A stretch of DNA of 64,000 nucleotides, from assembly GCA_036873755.1 (NCBI GenBank), contig JAVTVY010039265.1, forward strand, positions 110,314 through 174,313. Direction: 5' to 3'. Every line of letters begins with the position of its first letter. The stretch's first letter is position 1. The notes beneath the pieces are model-generated. The model made no database searches. It was given only the letters and a program-made list of their open reading frames with translations, and was not told the DNA's origin. This DNA is from Hanleya hanleyi (lineage: Eukaryota > Mollusca > Polyplacophora > Lepidopleurida > Hanleyidae). Below, one piece after another: positions 29,980 through 42,030 of the stretch. A program made the translations under genes and the position numbers.

Positions 29980-30832
29980 TGGTTAAGACGAATGATTTCC
30001 AACGACAAAAATGGCAAACAATAATGGATGATGTAATACTACAAAAAATATGCAGTGTTGGTCCCGAATATATGAAAATATTGTCTAATAAAACAAAGAA
30101 TCCTTTTTTGAAAAGACACTTTCAAAGTCTGAAAAAAAAGAAAAATAGAAACCGCCAAGGACATATATAATGAACCGCAATGGTACAACTCAAATTCCTA
30201 AAATTCTTCATTTTTCGTTACAAAATAGTATGAAGATAAAATTAGGTACATCGGAGATATCAACAGTAAGATAATGACGTTTGAAGGTTTCAGAATCAAA
30301 TATGAAACGAGTGGAAATTTCTTAGACTATATTAGGCTAACTAAAAACGTACCTACTATCTGGTCTAAACAACTTCACTCAAATTTCAAGGAAGTGCATC
30401 AGACATCACCTGGAATAACAAATTGTCTACGTATTTTCTCAGTACAGGAAAATGAATGTAGACGCTATTACGATGTAACTGATTATAATGGTTCCATAAT
30501 ACCAATATCAGCTGATAGATGGGAATCCTCTTTGAATCTTATAAACCAGATAGATTGATTATAAAGGTTTCATCATACCAATATCAGCTGATAGATGGGA
30601 ATCCTCTTTCAATCTTATAAACCAGATAGATTGGAGTAGTGTATAATGTAAATCTTTCCGTTGTACAGTTGACATCAAATTACAAGACCTGCAGAAAAGA
30701 CTCCTACATAGAATCATTCCAACAAATTCTTTCTTATATAAAATTGGTTTGAAGGAATCTAAAGTATGTGATCACTGTAAAAAGGAAACGGAAACACTGG
30801 AGCATTTATTTTTGGAAAGTTCACGAGCCAAA
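29980..30832 (+). mobile_element. LINE C-terminal fragment, cut by retroelement copy D
   Basis: The plus strand carries TNDFQRQKWQTIMDDVILQK, a frame at 30274-30558 (FEGFRIKYETSGNFLDYIRL, TKNVPTIWSKQL...), and then KLQDLQKRLLHRIIPTNSFL, YKIGLKESKVCDHCKKETET, LEHLFLESSRAKI. The last segment is the CxxC...H zinc-knuckle-like tail typical of LINE open reading frame 2 in many invertebrates. It carries several stops and frameshifts. It is truncated at 30832 by the inserted retroelement. Confidence 0.75.
30481..30632. repeat. 76-bp tandem duplication inside the LINE fragment
   Basis: 30481-30556 and 30557-30632 share ACCAATATCAGCTGATAGAT, GGGAATCCTCTTT and AATCTTATAAACCAGATAGA, with five or so differences. 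Confidence 0.92.
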
Positions 30833-32300
30833 ATTACAAGCGTTTGGTCCGTCATTCATAATTCAGCCGTCGTCCATTAAAGAATATCCGCGTCCATAAT
30901 CCAAAGACCTCTTCCATATAACAGTTTTAGCAACTAAATTCAAAAAAACAATCATAGTATACATAAACATAGGCTAGTTTCCTGCAAGAGAGATGCGGTC
31001 AACAGTTTTCAATGATGTCGGCAAGACATCATGATGTTCCAAAAATATCAAATCCGTATCACTGACCAGTATTCTTAATCTATAATATTCGTTGTAAAGT
31101 CGTCATCTAGAGAATGATGTATCTCAGTCACGCTTCGATTGTGACTGTTCATTTGAGCACCATGAGGATCTTGAAGTGCATGGGTTCATACGGCCCCTAG
31201 CCCCGGGTTAAGCGGAATTAGACACAGGTTACGAAACGTAACGTCTTAGATCTTGCACGCTACGCTCGTATTTTGCTATCAGCATGCGATATGTATCGCC
31301 AAATTTGAGAAACTTTAAGTGGAGGAGCTTGGTGGCATAGCCCTGTTTTATAAGTTTCTGCAATTTTTTTTTGTGACCTTGAATAAAATCGCCACATTTA
31401 ATACAGGATCTTGCAAATGCTACTAGGCGAGATATGTATACGCCATATGCAGGTCCCACTGGAATATTACTGTCCAGAAAGGGATAATTTACGATGTCGA
31501 AATTGTAATCATCTCTTTTGCCATAAAGTCGACGAGAGAGAAGGCCCGCTTCATTTTTATAGAGATATAGGTCTAAATATGATGTGCCTGTAGGGCTATC
31601 TGTAGTTTCCTTCAAGTCCAGTGAAAGTGGATATATATCCTTCGCTGCGTCATTTATACAGCGATTATCCACAGCGATAAGATCGTCTATGTATTGTTTG
31701 GTGAATGAGAAGGAACGGGCTTTGAATGGATCGGTTACTGTGAAGTCATGTGACTCTGTCATTATGTCGGTACCTCTTCCCACTTCCCATATATGTGTTG
31801 TAATTTGAAAACGCCTGCATATAGTCATATTCATAAGAGAACAGATATAGGTCAGCCAACAGGGGTGCATAATTAGTATCCATTGGAATACCTATATGCT
31901 GTTGATATATTGTGTTGCCAAATTTCACATGTATATTTTTAATGAGAATTCAAGCAACTCTATAACCAAAGAAACATCCCATGAATGATATCTCTTCTAT
32001 GTAGTAGACCTAAAGAATGCTTTATGGCATCCGACATTAATATATCTACTATCAGTTTTCAGTAACACAGATACTATTAATGAACTTAGACGGTCAATAA
32101 GGTCCGGATGAGGGATTGTAGTATAGAGAGTCGTGCATTCCATGTGGATACATGTCTGTACGGTATGTGACCTTTATCATCATGTTCTTCTGTGAGACAT
32201 ATTAAGTTTTTCAATATCCAAATGCATTCAACTATTTTTAGAAATAGTGGCGCAATATCTTTCCCAAAATGCTTTTACCTCCTGAAGGGCCCTCGTCAAC
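30833..32300 (-). mobile_element. YIDD retroelement copy D, longest single-strand copy
   Basis: The 3' boundary ATTACAAGCG is at 30833. The minus strand encodes TDPFKARSFSFTKQYIDDLIAVDN through SNIPVGPAYGVYISRL to GDTYRMLIAKYERSVQDL (31229-31755), plus an upstream part with IGIPMDTNYAPLLADLYL (31746-31928). A roughly 65-bp foreign stretch at about 31735-31800 interrupts the frame. Beyond 31960 the upstream reverse-transcriptase region continues (LYTTIPHPDLIDRL near 32110-32160), so this copy shows the palm domain's first half better than the others. It was inserted into the LINE fragment, in the opposite orientation to it. Confidence 0.85.
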
Positions 32301-32309
32301 ATGATTGAA

Positions 32310-32811
32310 ATTACAAGCGTCTAGTCCGTCATCCACAATTCAGCCGTCGTCCATTAGAGAACATCCGCGTCCATAATCCAAAGACCTATTCCACGCTAAA
32401 GACGCTTGGTGGTGCAGCTTCTAGAACCAGCTATGAATCTATCTTTGTATGATGATTTATGCATTTTGGGTGTCCAGTACACTTTTGGTATGTCGTTATG
32501 ATTGGCTGGAAGACAAATCCCTTTTTCCCTGAGAAACCTTGAGTGATTGTTAAATAAATCTCCCAGAGTAAATGCAGTTTGGGAGTAAGTAGACGTATTT
32601 GATGATGATTTGTTTACACTCAATTCAACCAGCACCTGTTAATAGTAATATTTACATATGCATATTATATTATTTGGAGCTTTGTCTGCTGGGACTATGA
32701 CGAATTTAATCTGGAGATTTGCTAGAACATCTTGCGAATTGAGGTTTTTCAGTACTTGTTTTGCTTGGGGAAGGGTACTTCTGTCAATATAGCGGATGGT
32801 TTCAACGACCT
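32310..32811 (-). mobile_element. YIDD retroelement copy E, internally deleted, with upstream RT region
   Basis: The 3' boundary is at 32310. After about 85 bases of 3' end it jumps to the N-terminal reverse-transcriptase region: KFVIVPADKAPNNIICICKYYY-type DKA motif (32639-32760), FTLGDLFNNHSRFLREKGIC and LPANHNDIPKVYWTPKMHKS, YKDRFIAGSRSCTTKRL (32396-32635). These are the finger motifs expected upstream of the YIDD palm, so the centre of the element is deleted. It ends head-to-head against copy F. Confidence 0.8.
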
Positions 32812-33430
32812 GCATATGGCGTATACATATCTCGCTTAGTAGCATTTGCTAGATCCTGTGTTAAATGTGATGATTTTAATCAACGTCACAAAACATTGTT
32901 GCAGAAACTTATAAAACAGGGCTATTCCACCAAGCGCCTCCGCTCAAAGTTTCTCAAATTTGGCGATACATATCGCATGCTGATAGCAAAATACGAACGT
33001 AGCGTGCAAGATCTATGGCGCTACGTTTCGTAACCTGTGTCTAATTCCGCTTAACCCGGGGCTAGGGGCCGTATGAACCCATGTACTTCAAGATCCTCAT
33101 GGTACTCATATGAACAGTCACAATCAAAGCGTGACTGAGATACATCATTCTTTAGATGACGACTTTATAACGAATATTATGGATTAAGAATACTGATCAG
33201 CGATACGGATTTGATATTTTGGAACATCATGATGTCTTGCCGGCATCATTGAAAACTGTTGACCGCTTCTCTCTTGTAGGAAACAAGCCTATGTTTATGT
33301 ATACTTTTGTCTTTTTGAATTTGGTGCTAATACTGTTATATGGAAATGGAATAGGTCTTTGGATTATGGACGCGGATATTCTCTAATGGACGACGGCTGG
33401 ATTATGAATGACGGACTAGACGCTTGTAAT
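32812..33430 (+). mobile_element. YIDD retroelement copy F, plus strand, 5'-truncated
   Basis: It begins abruptly at PAYGVYISRLVAFARSCVKC and runs through FGDTYRMLIAKYERSVQDLW to a stop at 33031, then the conserved 3' sequence to CGCTTGTAAT at 33430. A small deletion in the 3' sequence (TACTTTTGTC instead of TACTATGATTGTC) is shared with copy H. Confidence 0.88.
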
Positions 33431-33827
33431 TGGTGAGGTTCAGCCAATCAGCGAGTACTGTAGGTTCAACTTTTTCTCGCTTAGACCAATCAATAGCGTA
33501 CTGTTCCAAAGCAGACAGGACTATCTTCTGGGCGGCCTTCTCGGCTCTCTATATTTAGGTCCCTTCATCAGCAGTAATCTTAGGTCCTTATCACTTACCA
33601 CATTAGGTTTACCAGTCACAATACGTTTGCATGGTGTATAAATAAAGTTCAACGATTCACAATCACAACTATAGCCTCCGGACGTGTATAAATTCCAGCC
33701 ACACTCCTTGACAGCATTAGAGTAATTGGATATTTGGTGGTTATAGATTTAGCATACTTATATGAAATGCAAGGAGGTTCTGTGAACTTAAAATAGTTTA
33801 GTACAGCGTTGCGTATCTCTGGATCAT
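33431..33827. other. Non-coding, probably retroelement 3' flank
   Basis: It contains GAGTACTGTAGGTTCAACTT, a 20-base block that also occurs at 36866, likewise downstream of a retroelement 3' end. No gene is seen. Confidence 0.4.
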
Positions 33828-34490
33828 TCAGGATTCGAGGTAAATTAATAATGTCCAGTCCTTTATCTCAGTAGTTGAGTTTCCAAAAAGCCAATCTTGG
33901 GATGTTTCGATTATGCTCACTGGACGATACAACCGATAATACGCTACATCTTTACATACTTTAGTGATTTTAGGTGGTATTATATTTTCTGAAGACGCAG
34001 ATTGTTGTATATCTCTGGCTATATGATATAGAGCTTTCAGAGGTAACGCATACAGAACTGTACGTAAGTTATGTATACTATTGGGTGTGTGAGTTAAATC
34101 CACTAAGTAATTTAAACTGATATGATTGTGAATTAAACTTTCTCCAACCATGGCTGCGATGTCTCCGTTGATGAGGTTTAAATAGCTGGGTAATATTGGA
34201 TATATTTGAACGGCGGTTTGTAACATTGCCGAACCCACTGACATTATCATTTAAACGATACGGAAACACTGACCCAAGTTCTAGCATCCAGAATAGTCAC
34301 GCTCTCGGATTTTTCTCTCAAATCCAAAGGGGGAAACCTTGGTAGATGGATAGACGACGTCTGTGATCTGAATATTAAAGTTATCCCAGCCATGGTCGGG
34401 TCCAGAAAAATGTTTACCTATAAGCAATTGCTTTTTCGTAACGGATTCTCTGTGGCTATTCACCCTAAGATGGAGTCTTTGGGTGGTCAC
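33828..34490 (-). pseudogene. Retroelement C-terminal region with GIY-YIG-like tail, frame-broken
   Basis: Three minus-strand frames follow each other: 34281-34490 (RLHLRVNSHRESVTKKQLLI, GKHFSGPDHGWDNFNIQI, ERKIRERDY), 34078-34287 (MLELGSVFPYRLNDNVSGFG, HQRRHRSHGWRKFN) and 33828-34140 (NSIHNLRTVLYALPLKALYH, VAYYRLYRPVSI). The order G-x-HF...GH/DH...RE..WM.ELG..FP.GLND is what one sees at the C-terminal end of the GIY-YIG endonuclease of Penelope-like and related retroelements. The GIY-YIG core itself is not visible. This is therefore a fragment with at least two frameshifts, and the assignment is from memory of the pattern. Confidence 0.5.
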
Positions 34491-34506
34491 TTCTTACAGG
34501 AAACTA

Positions 34507-34808
34507 AATAAATACAGTTTGCAGTAGAACAACTAAGATCAAAATACGAATTTATAGAATATGAGCTACCAGTTAACGCGGAACTAAATGAAGCTGAAGT
34601 ATTAAAGAGTGGACACGTGAGACTTCCATGGTGTCCACACTTCGAAATCTTGAAATTATTACATGCAGAATTCAGTGCTAAACAATCATCAAGCGCAATC
34701 TTTAATACAAGGGTTGCTTTGGTGTCAGAAATATATCTGCCATTTGGATTGAAAAAGGTCTTAGTGCGTTTCGAACTATTAGAGACTCGGCCGAGGAACC
34801 TGCACTAA
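34507..34808 (+). other. Coding-like plus-strand fragment, unidentified
   Basis: The open stretch without a start reads AVEQLRSKYEFIEYELPVNA, ELNEAEVLKSGHVRLPWCPH, FEILKLLHAEFSAKQSSSAI and so on, to a stop at 34808. It has balanced amino-acid use but no family I know. It may be an exon or a transposon remnant. Confidence 0.3.
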
Positions 34809-35648
34809 GGTTCCTCGGATCTGTCTTACCATTATTTCCTTCTATTGTAACCATCATGAGCTTAGGATGTGCAGGGGCCCGGCCTTGGGGACAACTTGTC
34901 TACTAGCAGAACGTTTTCATTTTCATATACATTTTACTTTTTGTACATTTTTCACACATATACATTTTCAATAAGCCGTGGAATGTCAAGAAACCTGGCT
35001 GAAAGATACAGTAGGGGGTGAAATATCGAGCGAAAAAATAATTTTGGGCAAGAAATCAAAATTGTCTTAATGCTTTGATGTTGATAACCAAAAATATATT
35101 TATGCAACTAAGTTTGATCAGGGAACTCTTAGCTAGAAAGCTTTACTGAACATCGTGTACAAGCACTAGTCCATTGAATAGTTTACAGCTAAACGTTCAG
35201 GGAATTTTATGAAGTACAAGAAAAAATGGATACTGTTCGAAGATTTCTTTAAATCCTTTCGACAAAATGAGAGCAGAGTGTGCAGAGTCACACAGATCGA
35301 TATGTAGGGCATCTGAAATCCAATTTTATTGTCTGCATTTTGACAGGAAGTGGGCTATATCTAGCATTAAGTTATAATACATTACTTCCTTAAATCGACA
35401 GTGAACGACGATAACAGACAAAGCTGTAGAAGGAACAGGAGTTTCCGTTATTTATTTCCATTGTATGAACGATGTTATTCTCTAAAGGCTAATTTCGCCT
35501 AGACAATACACAGGGATTACATTCTCATATAGTTAATGCATATGTATTGTATATAATCAAAATAATTACTCTGTTCTCAGCGGGGAAATAATCGATCCGC
35601 TTAGTTTCAAATCCTTAAGCGTGTTTATCTTTAACGTGTCAGAATGAG
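34809..35648. other. No gene recognised
   Basis: AT-rich sequence, including the 3' flank of the LINE fragment that follows on the minus strand. Confidence 0.4.
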
Positions 35649-36430
35649 CTAGAATGAGCTTCGATTTGAAGATGTTCGAAATCTTGTCAGTGCCATTCTA
35701 TGAGATTTGACTGCGATAATGTTCAAATATGGTTGAAAACAAAAACTACTAATTCGAATATAAAATGTTGTTCTAGTGGACAAAACAAGTCGAGCATGCC
35801 ATTCTTGAACAAAACGGTCATTTAACCTTTGTCTCACCAATGATAGGAAAGCAATTTCATTTCCCACTTGCTGGGTATGCCAAGCATAATACAAACCCAA
35901 GTGACCCAAAAGATCGCGTAATAGACTGGCCCACGAAATTTTGTTAGGATGAAATTCCAGATCATCTAATAGTATACCATAAACCTCCTTTACAATCTTT
36001 TTATCGTCCATAGATAAAATTTTCAACCAAAATTTAACAATCTTATACAACCATCTCGTTAACAACGTTGTACGACCTAGTTCCCCATAAATGAAGTCGT
36101 TTTGTGTACATAATCGCACACCCAAGACATTTTTACAGTAATGCCAATGTATACGTTCTATAGCCATAGCAGTAGAGAATCTCCACACTTCCGCACCATA
36201 GTTCAGTTTTGGCAATATTAATTTATCAAATAATTCCAACGAGTGTCTTGGAGAAATCTCGGTAAATTTATAAACTAGTCTATTGTGGCTGAATATCGCC
36301 TTTAATGCTTGACCTGCTAATGTATTTTGGCGTTCATAAAAGAGCCACCGGTCGTAAAAACGATACCTAGGTATGAAAAACTGCTAACTATTTCTAAACA
36401 TTGATTATCATATAAAATGCTAATGCCGTT
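35649..36430 (-). pseudogene. LINE reverse-transcriptase C-terminal fragment
   Basis: The 196-residue frame reads LFDKLILPKLNYGAEVWRFS, IHWHYCKNVLGVRLCTQND, FIYGELGRTTLLTRWLYKIV and ends ALTRFRTSSNR. This is the post-palm 'thumb' region (L-x-P-x-L-x-YG-x-E-x-W) of invertebrate LINEs. Frameshifted upstream remnants (SFLYLG-like and LAGQALK-like) extend to about 36430. The palm with the catalytic aspartates is missing, so it is a dead fragment. Confidence 0.8.
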
Positions 36431-36441
36431 TGGCAACCGGA

Positions 36442-36825
36442 TCTAGGTCATTTGCCCTTCAAGTTATTTGCCCTTCGGACATAACGAATATTATGGATTA
36501 AGAATACTGATCAGCGATACGGATTTGATATTTTTGGAACATCATGATGTCTTGCCGGTATCATTGAAAACTGTTGACCGCTTCTCTCTTGCAGGAAACA
36601 AGACTATGTTTATGTATACTATGATTGTCTTTTTGAATTTGGTGCTAATACTGTTATGTGGAAAATGGAATAGGTCTTTGGATTATGGACACGGATATTC
36701 TCTAATGGACGACGGCTGGATTATGAATGACGGACTAGACGCTTGTAATTTGCCCTTCGGATATTTGCCCTTCTGACCATTTGCCCTTCAGGTCAATTTG
36801 CCATTCCACCCATTTGCCCGCACTA
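36442..36825. repeat. ATTTGCCCTTC tandem array split by retroelement copy G
   Basis: Units like ATTTGCCCTTCGGA lie at 36450-36483 and 36750-36825, on both sides of the insertion. The chance frame of copy G is open into both flanks. Confidence 0.8.
36484..36749 (+). mobile_element. YIDD retroelement copy G, 3' end only
   Basis: About 266 bases of the family's 3' sequence, ending CGCTTGTAAT at 36749 and followed by the interrupted tandem array. Confidence 0.9.
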
Positions 36826-37439
36826 CACATGGTGTATGGGAAACTGCTTTAGTAAACTTCTGAGTACTGTAGGTTCAACTTCGGTATTAATGTTTATTTT
36901 ATCCACAGCAAGATGTTCATTTTTTCCTGAAAGTAAAAAAATAAATAAAATGCATATCAACAAAAAAATTATAAACATTAAACATTTTTTTCTTTCATTA
37001 AAAATTTTTAATTGGTCTTTGAAGTATCAGATGAAAGAGCTGAGTAAAAAATGCCACTAAGCAGAAGAAGAATATAAATAGTCAGAGATAATCCAGATTA
37101 TCCCCTCTTGATCACCCATCACTCCCCAGGCTTGGGTCATTCGCAGATAATCCTGATTAACATATCACTGGTTTTGTTCAAGTGTTGAGATGGACAAAGG
37201 ACAATTGCCCACACCCTACATGCAGCTGGAAACTGTATTCGGTTTCAGTGAAACCAACTATATACTATTTGTGCTTTAATTTAACCGCTACCAGATGTAT
37301 GTTTTTAGTGCTTTAATTTAACAGCTACCAGATGAAAATATCTTTTCTTTTTGAAGTTTTATGTCTTTTCTTTGTGAACTGTTGTTAAAACACTACATGA
37401 ATAAAATAAACATTAAGACCGAACTTGAATATAATCGTC
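36826..37439. other. No gene recognised
   Basis: It includes a small tandem pair, TGCTTTAATTTAAC.GCTACCAGATG, at 37271-37337. Otherwise it is AT-rich and non-coding. Confidence 0.4.
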
Positions 37440-40400
37440 AGATGCTCCCAGATGTATGTTCCTACGAAGTAGGCTACAGATCGCAAATTGTCCGGTAATG
37501 AGTCAGTCCATCCGAATCCTTTCGTCGGCAAAATAAGGAGAACCGTTGACATTAGAACCTTGATTTTTGGCATGAACTTGCATCAGGGCATTGTTACCAG
37601 CAAGTTCTGATCTGAAATAATTCTGATTAAAATTAGATTGATAATTAACACTTCAGTATATTGTTATAGATATATGTGAACTGTAGCCTTTAACGTGTAT
37701 CCTATTTCACATTGGCCACATCAGGCTTGAGCCTTCAAATTCAGGTCAAATTACCCACAGCTAAAAATACCCTGTCCCACTGTATGCCACATGGCCCTAT
37801 TACTGAGGTTAATCTTAACTACTGCATATACCCTCAAACAATCAGCGCTGTTTCCATAACTTAAATTGTTAAACCATATCATTGAAATAACATGGCAGTG
37901 TGACTAACGTCACAGGACCTACGAAGTACAGTAGGCATTAGGACTCGAACGCGAACTGAACTCTTGGAAATCCCCACCCCCAGTTGAAATCCTGCCTATA
38001 TTAAGATGGGCACCGCCCAAGTCAGAATCGCCAGTGATTTTCATCAAAAATCACCAGAAATTTTCATCAAAAGTAGGTCAGCTCAGAACTTGTTGGTAAC
38101 AGTCTCCTAATGCGCCTTCATTCCAAAAATAAATAACGATCGGCGATTTAATTTTACAATTTTTTAATTAAAGGAAACAGATTGAATAATATAGGTTCAG
38201 TAGATTTCAAGCTTTACGTGTGAAAATACATTTACATCTCTTTAATGGTTTTCAGTGCCCTTGTACAGGATCAAAACAACTTTTTGAATCACATTATTTT
38301 CCCAACAATACAAAAATTTTTATATATAGTACTATAGTAGAAAGGTAGCATTTATGTAGTTTACGGTAATTCAACTCAAGACCAACACCTTCTATGCACA
38401 AGATAATAATGATTCTATGTCATTCTCCTGAGCATAACCGGTACAAAGACGAATAAATAGCGTCTCTACATCACGTTGTTATCTAGATATATGAGACAAC
38501 ACATTTTGGGCATCGGCAATCTGATGAATGTACTATTCCGGTTTTCTTGTTTCACATTATATTCTATGGCGGTTGATCGGTGATTTTCTTCATTGATAAA
38601 CGTTAAACCACCTCAGCTTCGTTGTGTGAATCGGAATTGCTGTGACATACCAACACACTCCGTGGCAGTGATTCTGTATCCCCTAATCAAGGAATCAAAA
38701 TGGATGAAGATTTGAAATGACAAGAGAAATTTAGACATATTTTGTTTACACATGTAATTTTTTGTTCAAATTATATCCAAGTGTGATATATAGTCAATAT
38801 TCAAGAGGTACAAAAAAAACCCCAAAGTATGTCCTCATTTTCACATCCATGCCAAGAAATACTGCATTGAAAAGGGTCCATTTAGCCTACCCTGTTTTAT
38901 CACTCTAATCAGCAAATGGCAGGGTCATATTTCTGCTGTCAAAATTGTATTTCCCTCCAAAGTCTTAACCCTTGAATCCAAGTCGCACACTCTCTGTTTA
39001 ATAGGGCCATGTGGCATACAGTGGAAACATCAATGACAGGGTATTTTTAGCAGCAGTGGATAATTTGACCTGAATGTGGTCAGTGATGAAGTGTTTGGAT
39101 GTGAAATAGGATACACGCTAAAGGCTACAGTATACATTTATCTATAACAATATACTGAAGTGTTAATTATAAATCTAATTTTAATCAGAATTATTTCAGA
39201 TCAGAACTTGCTGGTAACAATGCCCTAATGCACGTTTATGCCAAAAATCAAGGTTCTAATGTCAACGGTTCTCCTTATTTTGCCGACGAAAGGATTTTGA
39301 TGGACTGACTGACTGCCTGACTGACTGACTCATTACCGGACAATTTGCGATCTGTAGCCTACTTCGTAGGAATATAGCAGAAAACATTGATGTGAGTTAT
39401 GATATGTACACTATGACCAAAGACATGTTCATAATGTGCTAATCGGATAGTTAGGACAATCATTACTTTGCATCAGAGAGTGTGTGACTTGGTTTCAAGG
39501 GTTAAGACTTTGGAGGGAAATACAATTTTGACAGCAGAAATATGACCCCGCCATTTGCTGATTAGAGCGATAAAACAGGGTAGGCTAAATGGACCCTTTT
39601 CAGTGCAGTATTTCTTGGCATGGATGTGAAAATATGAGGACATACTTTGGGTTTTTTTTGTACCTCTTGAATATTGACTATATATCACACTTGGATATAA
39701 TTTGAACAAAAAATTACATGTGTAAACAAAATATGTCTAAATTTCTCTTGTCATTTCAAATCTTGATTCATTTTGATTCCTTGATTAGGGGATACAGAAT
39801 CACTGCCACGGAGTGTGCTGGTGTGTCACAGCAATGCAATTCCGATTCACACAACGAAGCTGAGGTGGTTTAAGGTTTATCAATGAAGAAAATCACCGAT
39901 CAACCGCCATAGAATATAATGTGAAACAAGAAAACCGGAATAGTACAAAAGCTGACCTGTATCTGTTCTCTTATGAATATGACTATATGCAGGCGCTTTC
40001 AAAAACCGATCCATTCAAAGCCCGTTCCTTCTCATTCACCAAACGACTTATAGACGATCTTCTCGCTGTGGATAATCACTATATAAATGACGCAGTGAAG
40101 GATATATATCCACCTTCACTGGATTTGAAGGAAACTACAGATAGCCCTACAGGCACATCTTATTTCCCCAGATCTATCTCTATAAAAATGAAGCGGGCAT
40201 TCTCTCTCGTCGACTTTATGACAAAAGAGATGATTACAATTTCGACATCGTAAACTATCCCTTTCTGGATAGTAATATTCCAGTGGGACCTGCATATGGC
40301 GTATACATATCTCGCTTAGTAGCATTTGCTAGATCCTGTGTTAAATGTGACGATTTTAATCAACGTCACAAAACATTGTTGCAGAAACTTATAAAACAGG

Positions 40401-41545
40401 GCTATTCCACCAAGCGCCTCCACTCAAAGTTTCTCAAATTTGGCGATACATATCGCATGCTGATAGCAAAATACGAACGTAGCGTGCAAGATCTATGGGG
40501 CTACGTTTCGTAACATGTGTCTAATTCCGCTTAACCCGGGGCTAGGGGCCGTATGAGCCCATGTACTTCAAGATCCTCATGGTACTCATATGAACAGTCA
40601 CAATCAAAGCGTGACTGAGGTACATCATTTTTAGATGACGACTCTATAACGAATATTATGGATTAAGAATACTGATCAGCGATACGGATTTGATATTTTG
40701 GAACATCATGATGTCTTGCCGGCATCATTGAAAACTGTTGACCGCTTCTCTCTTGCAGGAAACAAGCCTATGTTTATGTATACTTTTGTCTTTTTGAATT
40801 TGGTGCTAAAACTGTTATATGGAAATGGAATAGGTCTTTGGATTATGGACGCGGATATTCTCTAATGGACGACGGCTGGATTATGAATGACGGACTAGAC
40901 GCTTGTAATTCATCAGATTGCCGATACCCAAAATGTGTTGTCTCATATATCTAGATAACAACGTGATGTAGAGACGCTATTTATTCGTCTTTGTACCGGT
41001 TATGCTCAGGAGAATGACATAGAATCATTATTATCTTGTGCATAGAAGGTGTTGGTCTTGAGTTGAATTACCGTAAACTACATAAATGCTACCTTTCTAC
41101 TATAGTACTATATATATAAAAATTTGTTGTATTGTTGGGAAAATAATGTGATTCAAAAAGTTGTTTTGATCCTGTACAAGGGCACTGAAAACCATTAAAG
41201 AGATGTAAATGTATTTTCACACGTAAAGCTTGAAATCTACTGAACCTATATTATTCAATCTGTTTCCTTTAATTAAAAAATTGTAAAATTAAATCGGCGA
41301 TCGTTATTTATTTTTGGAATGAAGGCGCATTAGGAGACTGTTACCAACAAGTTCTGACCTGACCTACTTTTGATGAAAATTTCTGGTGATTTTTGATGAA
41401 AATCACTGGCGATTCTGACTTGGGCGGTGCCCATCTTAATATAGGCAGGATTTCAACTGGGGGTGGGCATTTCCAAGAGTTCAGTTCGCGTTCGAGTCCT
41501 AATGCCTACTGTACGTAGGTCCTGTGACGTTAATCACACTGCTCA
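37440..41545. repeat. Inverted A-B-A'-B' structure
   Basis: Block A (37440-37810) reappears reverse-complemented as A' (39003-39390), and block B (37890-39000) as B' (39472-41545, including the retroelement copy H insertion). B and B' are about 1.1 kb each and very similar to each other. Matching landmarks are GTCACAGGACCTACG, GGGCACCGCCCAAGTCAGAA, TGGCGGTTGATCGGTGATTT and CAAATGGCAGGGTCATATTT. No transposon ends or genes are seen. It may be a foldback element or two inverted copies of one unknown repeat. A GACT microsatellite lies at 39303-39331. Confidence 0.85.
39947..40909 (+). mobile_element. YIDD retroelement copy H, in one arm of the inverted structure
   Basis: It starts AAAAGCTGACCTGTATCTG and encodes ADLYLFSYEYDYMQALSKTD, RLIDDLLAVDN and PAYGVYISRLVAFARSC, with two frameshifts. 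The 3' sequence ends CGCTTGTAAT at 40909. The uninterrupted partner arm (around 38521-38535) gives the empty site TAGTAC/ATTCATCAG, so no long target duplication was made. The YIDD box reads LIDD here. Confidence 0.9.
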
Positions 41546-41550
41546 TGTGT

Positions 41551-42030
41551 AACAGTATCAGCACCAAATTCAAAGGAGCAATAATAGTGTATATAAACAT
41601 AGGCTAGTTTTCTAAAAGACACTCACTTGAATATTACTTTCCAGAGAGATAGTTTACGATGTCGAAATTGTGATCGTCTCTCTTGTCGTAAAGTCGACGA
41701 GAGAGAAGGTCCGCTTCATTTCTATAGAGATTTTGGTCTAAATATTGTGTGCCATTGTGGTCATCTGTATGTTTCCTTCAAATCCAGTGAAGATGGATAT
41801 ATTGCGTCATTTATGTAGCGATTATTCAAAGCGAAAAGTTCGTCTATATAGAGTTTTGTGATTGAGGAGGAACGGGCTTTGAAATTATCGGGTTTTGAAA
41901 GCGTCTGCATATAGTCGTATTCGTAAGAGGACAGATATGTCAGCCAAAATGCGTAGTACACATAGGAATACTATATGTTGTTGATAAATTGTGTTACTAA
42001 ATGAGAGATATAAGGAACTCTATGAACCAA
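41551..42030 (-). mobile_element. YIDD retroelement copy J, old and truncated
   Basis: Family landmarks are present in order on the minus strand: AGCACCAAATTCAAA, AAACATAGGCTAGTTT, AGTTTACGATGTCGAAATTG, AAGTCGACGAGAGAGAA and AACGGGCTTTGAAA. It is diverged and has no boundary sequence ATTACAAGCG at the left. It abuts the outer end of block B'. Confidence 0.8.
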
